DNA of 32,823 bases from an uncultured Anaerolineae bacterium (GTDB lineage: Bacteria; Chloroflexota; Anaerolineae; Promineifilales; Promineifilaceae), in the NCBI GenBank assembly GCA_937949915.1, contig CALECP010000016.1:1-32823 (forward strand). Reading direction: 5' to 3'. The notes below the pieces were generated by a model, which saw only the letters and a program-made list of their open reading frames with translations, ran no database searches and was not told where the DNA came from. Of the stretch, positions 24,202 through 30,456 are shown piece by piece. The position numbers and the translations under genes are program-made. How positions within the stretch are numbered: the first letter of the stretch is position 1; every line of letters begins with the position of its first letter.

Positions 24202-24482
24202 ATATGTTACTCAATTCACAAGCTGGATGCCATCGTTTTGCCTCTTTACGCATTGTGCAGGCTCAATCGTAATGGACGCAGTTTTTTTACTGTTTCAGTA
24301 AATCAGTCTGTCAGTTTGATTTTTCGCACCTAAATATCATGTTTCCACCGACATTTGTGGCGACAATATGACGAAACCAACAAGATAGGCTGTTTGCAGC
24401 CGACTGATACAGTGAGAAACTGAATAACTGAACAACCCTATCGTGATCGACCCCCGAATTTCTTCACCCGCCAAATGGCGCG

Positions 24483-24566
24483 TATAATAGCGCGAATTGT
24501 GAACGAGATATGATCACGGCGTAAACGTTGAGTAAGAAGGAAAGGCGGTGCTTGACACGCCTTTTT
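24483..24566 (+). ncRNA. Candidate small RNA or leader upstream of dnaJ
   Basis: A TATAAT at 24483-24488 is followed about 55-80 nt later by a hairpin, AAAGGCG(G)TG-CTTGA-CACGCCTTT (24541-24564), which ends in TTTTT and is a good intrinsic terminator. A transcript of about 70 nt would result. No -35 box is obvious, and no protein of more than a few residues fits. The hairpin's right arm overlaps the -35 box of the dnaJ promoter, so the two transcripts may be alternatives. The rest of 24202-24482 shows only a short TTTACTG/CAGTAAA repeat (24286-24302). Confidence 0.4.
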
Positions 24567-24581
24567 CGTCGTCCATACAAT
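24552..24581 (+). promoter_or_regulatory. Sigma-70 promoter of dnaJ-like gene
   Basis: TTGACA (24552-24557), an 18-bp spacer and TACAAT (24576-24581). The start would be near 24588, leaving a short leader with AAAGG before the ATG at 24608. No CIRCE element is present, so HrcA control is not supported. Confidence 0.75.
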
Positions 24582-24607
24582 GCGTATAACCGAAAGGCAA
24601 AATTTAG

Positions 24608-25474
<867 letters not shown>

Positions 25475-25599
25475 TGTAAAGCCAAGTAGGACAACCCTAC
25501 ACCAAAAAAGCATAGACGAGACAAATTAAAACAACCGTGTTATCGGGTCACTGTTCCTACATGGAATGCGGCTGCCCCGATCACGAAACGAGGACGAAC

Positions 25600-26934
25600 A
25601 TGAAACGAACAACGATTACTTTGCTATTTTTGACATTTTTATTGGCGGTGGGCGTAGCGTGTGTCCAAGAGTCACCCCCGGCCGGAATGGCAGCCACGGC
25701 CGTGCCGCAAATAGTGCGCGTGGTTGAGACAGTCGATACAAGCGCGGTGGCAGACGAGGTGATAGACGAGGTTGTGGATGAAGCAGTCGCGGCCGTCAAG
25801 GCAGAGCTAGAGGCAACGATTGTCGCCCAGCAAGCAGCCATCGACCAAGCGGCAACCGTTGCCGAAAACGCCGTGACGAGCGCAAACCAAGCCAACACAA
25901 CAGCCAACACCGCCATAGCTGAAGCGAACGCCGCCAGCGACATCGCCAATGCCAGCACCAACGCCCAATTCGACTTTGCGCTGCAACAAACGCTGGTCGA
26001 ACTGTATGATCGCATCAACCCATCCGTCGTCTACATTTCTATAGAAGGGGCTTCTGGATTCCAAGTTGGCAATGGTAGCGGCTGGGTGTACGACACAAAC
26101 GGACATATTGTGACCAACAACCATGTGGTCGAAGATGCTGCCAGCTTGTCGGTGCAGTTTGCAGATGGGACGATTCGGGAGGCGGTGGTCGTCGGCCGGG
26201 ATGTCGATTCTGATCTCGCCGTCATTCGTGTCGATAATGTGCCAGAGACGGCTCAACCGATACCGGTCAGTGCGCTCAATGCGGTCGATGTGGGGCAATT
26301 TGTGATCGCTATCGGCAGCCCGTTTGGGGAAGAAGGCTCGCTCTCGTTCGGCATCGTCAGCGGTCTCGGCCGCAGCCTCGAATCGACACGCCTGACAGCT
26401 ACCCAGGGACGCTATCAACTGCCACTTGTCATCCAAACGGACGCGCCGATCAATCCGGGTAACTCAGGCGGCCCTTTGCTCAACTTGGCGGGTGAAGTGG
26501 TGGGCGTAAACTCTGCTATCGCCACGCTGTCTGGCAGTAATTCGGGCGTAGGATTTGCGATTCCGGTTGATGCTGTTTCGCGTATTGCGCCTGCCTTGAT
26601 CACAGATGGCGCGTACAAATATCCGTACATGGGGCTGGGCTTCAACACGCTTACGCCAGAAGGATTGGCCCAGATTGGGCTGGAAGGGGTGAATGGCCCG
26701 GCCGTGGTCAATGTTGCGCCCGGTAGTCCGGCCGCTGTAGCAGGCTTCATTCCGTTCAACAACAACACAGTGGGCGACATCGTGATCGAGATCGATGGAC
26801 GGCCGATCAACACATTCGACGATCTCAATGGCTACCTTGTCCTTGGCACATCGGTCGGACAAACGATTAACATGACTGTCAATCGCAACGGTACTATTTT
26901 GATATTGCCGTTGGTCTTGGGCGAACGGCCGTAA
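25600..26934 (+). CDS. HtrA/DegP-like serine protease, lipoprotein with coiled-coil stalk and PDZ
   Basis: This 444-residue S1C protease has a lipoprotein signal ('TLLFLTFLLAVGVAC', C21 after Gly-Val-Ala). Residues ~45-135 are an Ala-rich heptad-like helix ('ADEVIDEVVDEAVAAVKAELEATIVAQQAAIDQAATVAENAV...'). The protease core has H175 ('TNNHVV'), D205 ('DSDLAVIRV') and S289 ('NPGNSGGPL'), with a PDZ domain from about 325 ('GPAVVNVAPGSPAAVAGF', 'VGDIVIEIDGRPINTFDDL'). It should work outside the membrane on misfolded proteins. AGGA before the ATG at 25600, together with the lipobox, decides this start over the upstream in-frame 25537. One PDZ rather than two resembles DegS/HhoA types. Confidence 0.93.
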   Translation: MKRTTITLLFLTFLLAVGVACVQESPPAGMAATAVPQIVRVVETVDTSAVADEVIDEVVDEAVAAVKAELEATIVAQQAAIDQAATVAENAVTSANQANTTANTAIAEANAASDIANASTNAQFDFALQQTLVELYDRINPSVVYISIEGASGFQVGNGSGWVYDTNGHIVTNNHVVEDAASLSVQFADGTIREAVVVGRDVDSDLAVIRVDNVPETAQPIPVSALNAVDVGQFVIAIGSPFGEEGSLSFGIVSGLGRSLESTRLTATQGRYQLPLVIQTDAPINPGNSGGPLLNLAGEVVGVNSAIATLSGSNSGVGFAIPVDAVSRIAPALITDGAYKYPYMGLGFNTLTPEGLAQIGLEGVNGPAVVNVAPGSPAAVAGFIPFNNNTVGDIVIEIDGRPINTFDDLNGYLVLGTSVGQTINMTVNRNGTILILPLVLGERP

Positions 26935-26949
26935 AACAGATAGTTGGCT

Positions 26950-26983
26950 CAGGTGCGGGCGAGATCGATCCCGCCCGCACCTG
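26950..26983 (+). terminator. GC-rich 12-bp hairpin after htrA
   Basis: CAGGTGCGGGCG and CGCCCGCACCTG pair perfectly around a 10-nt loop, 15 bp after the stop codon. There is no T-run afterwards, so it may be a weak terminator or a 3'-end stabiliser. The remaining gap to 27247 shows no gene; I see no clear sulP promoter. Confidence 0.6.
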
Positions 26984-27247
26984 CCCGAAAGAAAATCGGC
27001 CGCCCCTTCTCCACACATATCCCCATCCTTACACAACACTTACATATCTTCTTGAACGTTGACTTCACTTACAAGGTGGTCAACAATAGCTTCATGGAAA
27101 CATACATTGTAAAGAGTAAGTAAATTTGTCAATGTCGTATTGAAAAAATAGTTTGATTACAGCAGATCAAGAGATTCAAATCGCCTCGTTGCAACACTTT
27201 GGGAAGCGAGATCATGTTGGAAAAGACAATACAACTAGCACCCACTT

Positions 27248-29413
27248 ATGGCTATCTCCGTTCCTTCAACATGGCGTGAATGGTCGAAACATTGGCTCAA
27301 AGATGTTTCGACATTTTTTTTGCATCCCGTTCATTTGTTGAAAGGGTATGAGCGTGGTTGGTTATCGGCCGATTTGATGGCCGGTCTCACCGTCGCGTTC
27401 GTCATGTTGCCGCAATCTATCGCGTTTGCCTTGATCGCGGATTTGCCCGCGCAAACCGGTATCTATGCCGCCATTGTCGCGGCCGTCATCGGGGCGCTGT
27501 GGGGGTCATCGTGGCACTTACACGCTGGGCCGACCAACACCACATCTCTGCTCGTTCTGTCATCGCTCTCTGTCGTTATTCCTGTCGGCGATCCCGCGTA
27601 TGTGGGCGCGGCCGCGCTGATGGCACTAATGGTGGGAGTCATTCGTCTCTTGCTCGGCATGGCACGATTAGGCACATTGCTCAATTTTGTCTCCGACTCG
27701 GTCATTGTGGGCTTCTCCACAGGCGCGGCAACATTGATCGTCGTCAACCAATTACGCCATCTATTACGCCTCGATATTGATAGCGATCCGCTCTTTTTAC
27801 GCACCGTAGCAGCGATTATCACCAATATCCAAACAACCCATTTGGTCACACTTGGTTTGGGGTTGCTGGTGGTGGTACTGACGCTGGCAATGAAACGGTT
27901 TGCGCCCAAATTGCCAGCAACATTGCTCAGTTTGATTGCGGTTTCGGCCGTCGTGTGGTTGTTCGGGCTAAACGAGCAAGGCGTGATCGTGATCGGCGAA
28001 TTGCCCCGCGAACTGCCCCCCTTTGCGCTGCCGCCATTGAGCTACGATCTCATTCGCAAGCTCAGTGTTGGCGCGTTCGCTGTCGCGCTGGTCGGCCTGA
28101 TGGAAGCGGTGTCGATCAGCCAAACGATTGCCAGCACAACAGGGCAACGGCTGGACAGCGATCAGGAATTTATCGGGCAAGGGTTGGCCAATATCGCAGC
28201 CGGGCTATTCGCAGGCTATCCGTGTTCTGGCTCGTTTACGCGCTCCGCGATCAATTATGATGCCGGGGCGAAGTCGCCATTTGCGGCCGTTTTTTCCAGC
28301 ATGTTTGTCCTCATTATGTTGCTGCTATTCGGCAACTTGGGCGCGTATCTGCCGCGAACTGCATTGGGCGCAACGATTGTGCTGGCGGCCGTTAATCTGG
28401 TCAAAGTCAGCGAACTAAAACGTATCTGGCGTGGCTCACGCGCCGACGCAATTGTGATGACGGTGACAGTGCTGAGTACCCTGTTTTTGCAGCTCGAATT
28501 TGCGATTCTGGTCGGGATTTTTGTCTCGTTTGTCACCTTTGTCAACCGCACCTCGACCCCTACTGTGATGTCTGTTGTGCCAGACGAAAAGTTCCAGCAT
28601 TTTCGCCAGCGCATCAACGCGCCCGAATGCCCTCAAATCGTTGTCATTACGATTGCGGGCGCACTCTATTTCGGGGCAACCCAGCATGTGGAAGATAATT
28701 TGCGGCGACGCTTGCAAGAGCATCCTGAGCAGAAATTTTTGCTTTTGCGAATGCACCGCGTCCATTATCTTGATATTAGCGGCATCAATATGCTCAAGAC
28801 GATCACGACGCTGTACCGGGACAATGGGGGCGATGTGTACATGACTGCGTTCCGGCCGAACACCTATGATCGGCTAGAAGCAAGCGGCTTTTTCGACTGG
28901 TTGGGCGACAAGCACGTCTTACCCCAGCAACAAGCGATCACCCAACTGTATGCCAATGTGATCGATCCGGTGCGCTGCATTTACGCATGTCCGCATCGTG
29001 TGTGGGAAGAGTGCCAAGATGTGCCAAAAGCGGATGAACGGGGCATGTTGGCAGAGCCGCCTATCGACTTTCTGGCGCACATCGAAGATGAAGTGCCGTC
29101 GGTCACGCCTCAAATGCTATACACGCTGATCGGAGAAAACCGGCCGCTCATGCTCATCGACATCCGCACCATGCGCGAATGGGGAGACAGTGGCTACATT
29201 TCCGGCTCTCAGCAATTATCGCTCTTTCGCTTTTTCGAGCGCAAAATCACCCCGCCGCCCAATCGTCTACTGGTATTGATCTGCCGTAGCGGCCGTCGCA
29301 GCCGCCACCTCACCTACTATCTCAATCGCCGGGGCGTAGCCAATGTATGCCACTTGGAAGGCGGCTTGGTCAACTGGGAAGCGTGTGATTTCCCTATTGA
29401 TCGATTGGCATAA
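27248..29413 (+). CDS. SulP-family anion permease with STAS and rhodanese domains
   Basis: This 721-residue transporter starts with a SulP membrane region (about 1-430): 'GWLSADLMAGLTVAFVMLPQSIAFALIADLPAQTGIYAAIV', 'FVSDSVIVGFSTGAATLIVVNQL', 'GYPCSGSFTRSAINYDAGAKSP'. A STAS domain follows (about 455-560) with 'VHYLDISGINML'. Then comes a Cys-rich linker (C577, C581, C589 in 'CIYACPHRVWEECQ') and a C-terminal rhodanese (about 622-718) with active-site C679 in 'ICRSGRRS' and 'HLEGGLVNW'. SulP proteins carry sulfate, bicarbonate or other anions; the rhodanese suggests a link to sulfur. No Shine-Dalgarno is seen before the ATG. The 3' end lies inside a 27-bp direct repeat shared with the far side of the toxin-antitoxin genes. 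Confidence 0.92.
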   Translation: MAISVPSTWREWSKHWLKDVSTFFLHPVHLLKGYERGWLSADLMAGLTVAFVMLPQSIAFALIADLPAQTGIYAAIVAAVIGALWGSSWHLHAGPTNTTSLLVLSSLSVVIPVGDPAYVGAAALMALMVGVIRLLLGMARLGTLLNFVSDSVIVGFSTGAATLIVVNQLRHLLRLDIDSDPLFLRTVAAIITNIQTTHLVTLGLGLLVVVLTLAMKRFAPKLPATLLSLIAVSAVVWLFGLNEQGVIVIGELPRELPPFALPPLSYDLIRKLSVGAFAVALVGLMEAVSISQTIASTTGQRLDSDQEFIGQGLANIAAGLFAGYPCSGSFTRSAINYDAGAKSPFAAVFSSMFVLIMLLLFGNLGAYLPRTALGATIVLAAVNLVKVSELKRIWRGSRADAIVMTVTVLSTLFLQLEFAILVGIFVSFVTFVNRTSTPTVMSVVPDEKFQHFRQRINAPECPQIVVITIAGALYFGATQHVEDNLRRRLQEHPEQKFLLLRMHRVHYLDISGINMLKTITTLYRDNGGDVYMTAFRPNTYDRLEASGFFDWLGDKHVLPQQQAITQLYANVIDPVRCIYACPHRVWEECQDVPKADERGMLAEPPIDFLAHIEDEVPSVTPQMLYTLIGENRPLMLIDIRTMREWGDSGYISGSQQLSLFRFFERKITPPPNRLLVLICRSGRRSRHLTYYLNRRGVANVCHLEGGLVNWEACDFPIDRLA

Positions 29414-29427
29414 GTCACATAAATTCC
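29401..29427 (+). repeat. Left 27-bp direct repeat bounding toxin-antitoxin pair
   Basis: Starts within the last codons of sulP, includes its TAA stop and 14 bases beyond it. It matches 30204-30230 at 26 of 27 positions (one A/G difference at the fourth base). The copies are 803 bp apart. Confidence 0.9.
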
Positions 29428-29445
29428 ACATTGTTCTCGCGCTTG

Positions 29446-29491
29446 TTGAAATCGAGTGCTATCAATGCTATCATTGAGTGCGTTGCTATCA
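29446..29491 (+). promoter_or_regulatory. Promoter with three TGCTATCA repeats before the antitoxin
   Basis: TTGAAA (29446-29451), 17 bp and TATCAT (29469-29474) form a plausible promoter. TGCTATCA occurs exactly at 29457, 29466 and 29484, i.e. steps of 9 and 18 bp, and overlaps the -10 box. An inverted repeat TCAAT-N6-ATTGA spans 29462-29477. Ribbon-helix-helix antitoxins often bind such iterated short sites to repress their own operon. Confidence 0.65.
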
Positions 29492-29514
29492 GACCTGCAA
29501 CGTTAGGAGAACGC

Positions 29515-29766
29515 ATGACAACATTAACGATTCGCAATATCAATGAAGATGTCAAACAGCGATTGCGCGAGATTGCGGCGCGGAACGGCCGTTCAATGGA
29601 AGAGGAAGTCCGCCGTATTTTGAGCCGTTTCGTATATCAAGAAAGCGAAAATGGGTTAGGCAGCGCGATTGTGGCGCAATTTTCGGCCGTTGGTGGCGTG
29701 GAGCTAGAGATTCCACCCCGTTCCCCCATGCGCCCCGCGCCACAATTCGGGGTAGATGACGCATGA
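29515..29766 (+). CDS. FitA/VapB-type ribbon-helix-helix antitoxin
   Basis: This 83-residue protein starts with 'MTTLTIRNINEDVKQRLREIAARNGRSMEEEVRRILSRFV', the FitA-like ribbon-helix-helix pattern (beta strand, then 'RNxxE...LRxxAxxxGRSMExEVRxIL'). The C-terminal tail should wrap the toxin. GGAGA lies 4 nt before the ATG at 29515, which decides this start over an upstream in-frame codon. Its TGA overlaps the toxin ATG (ATGA), so translation is coupled. It should neutralise the PIN toxin and bind the TGCTATCA sites. Confidence 0.93.
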   Translation: MTTLTIRNINEDVKQRLREIAARNGRSMEEEVRRILSRFVYQESENGLGSAIVAQFSAVGGVELEIPPRSPMRPAPQFGVDDA

Positions 29767-30182
29767 TTCTGCTCGATACAAATGTGCTGTCTGAGTTGAT
29801 GCGGCCGCATCCCAATGCAAATGTTGTTGATTGGGTAAATGACCAGCCGACACAAACATTGTTCATCAGCACCATCACAATCGCTGAAATTGAATTGGGG
29901 ATTGCGTTATTACCAGACAGCCGCCGCAAACAGGATTTGGAACATGCGGCCAAGCAATCGTTTAAACTATTTGGCGAACGCTGCTTGAGCTTCAATCAAG
30001 CGGCCGCACACCAATACGCCAAATTAGTGTCAGAAAGAAAGCAAATCGGCCGTCCTATCTCCGTCGAAGATGCGCTTATTGCGGCGATTGCTTTTGCGAA
30101 TGGCTTGCATCTAGCCACGCGAAATATCAAAGATTTCCAATCCGCAAAGCAACTATCATTAATCAACCCCTGGGAATGTTGA
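29763..30182 (+). CDS. FitB/VapC-type PIN-domain toxin RNase
   Basis: This 139-residue PIN ribonuclease has the four acidic metal ligands D5 ('LLDTNVLSE'), E42 ('ITIAEIELGIALLP'), D103 ('PISVEDALIAAIA') and D124 ('ATRNIKDF'). The end, 'LINPWEC', is typical of the FitB branch. Members cleave specific RNAs such as tRNA and stop growth unless bound by the antitoxin. It overlaps the antitoxin gene by 4 bp. All catalytic residues are intact, so the pair should be active. The pair is bounded by a 27-bp direct repeat. Confidence 0.94.
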   Translation: MILLDTNVLSELMRPHPNANVVDWVNDQPTQTLFISTITIAEIELGIALLPDSRRKQDLEHAAKQSFKLFGERCLSFNQAAAHQYAKLVSERKQIGRPISVEDALIAAIAFANGLHLATRNIKDFQSAKQLSLINPWEC

Positions 30183-30203
30183 TTGCGTCTATTCACCCTC
30201 TCA

Positions 30204-30230
30204 TCGGTTGGCATAAGTCACATAAATTCC
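30204..30230 (+). repeat. Right 27-bp direct repeat bounding toxin-antitoxin pair
   Basis: Copy of 29401-29427 (26/27), 22 bp after the toxin stop codon. Beyond it the two flanks no longer match, so the repeat is bounded. Confidence 0.9.
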
Positions 30231-30288
30231 CCATAAATATCACCCCGGCCGATCTTAGCTTTGTCTAATCGAAAACTTACATCCTACA

Positions 30289-30415
30289 TATAATTGTTCT
30301 GTATTATTCAAGACATATCAAGCAAGGAACTATTTAACTTTTGACTTCCAAGCGACACATACTTCTCCTCCTTCTTGACCAGGCGAGTCCCCTCCAGGAC
30401 TCGCCTCTTTTTTTT
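30289..30415 (+). ncRNA. Candidate small RNA ending in an intrinsic terminator
   Basis: TATAAT at 30289-30294 is followed by about 85 nt without a reading frame and then by a strong terminator (30381-30415). A transcript of about 110 nt would result. TTGTCT at 30261 is 22 bp before the -10 box, too far for a standard -35. The terminator may instead simply end the toxin-antitoxin transcript. Confidence 0.35.
30381..30415 (+). terminator. Intrinsic terminator
   Basis: AGGCGAGTCC-CCTCCA-GGACTCGCCT is a perfect 10-bp GC-rich stem followed by C and eight Ts (30408-30415). It stops plus-strand transcription from the toxin-antitoxin side. Confidence 0.93.
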
Positions 30416-30431
30416 GCCCCGTCGCCGCCGT

Positions 30432-30455
30432 AGGGACACGATTCATCGTGTCCCT
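30432..30455. repeat. Palindromic repeat of the AGRGACRC family
   Basis: AGGGACACGA-TTCA-TCGTGTCCCT is a perfect 10-bp stem with a 4-nt loop, ending 2 bp before the stop codon of the minus-strand membrane-protein gene. The form (10-bp arms, 4-nt loop, AGRGAC start) matches the three palindromes inside that gene. Confidence 0.7.
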
Positions 30456-30456
30456 G

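Noticed and set aside
24202-24607. CIRCE element or HrcA control before dnaJ
   Set aside because: No TTAGCACTC-N9-GAGTGCTAA-like sequence is present; only a sigma-70 promoter and a terminator hairpin are seen.
27153-27341. Short frame before sulP
   Set aside because: Overlaps the sulP start, no ribosome binding site, no motif.
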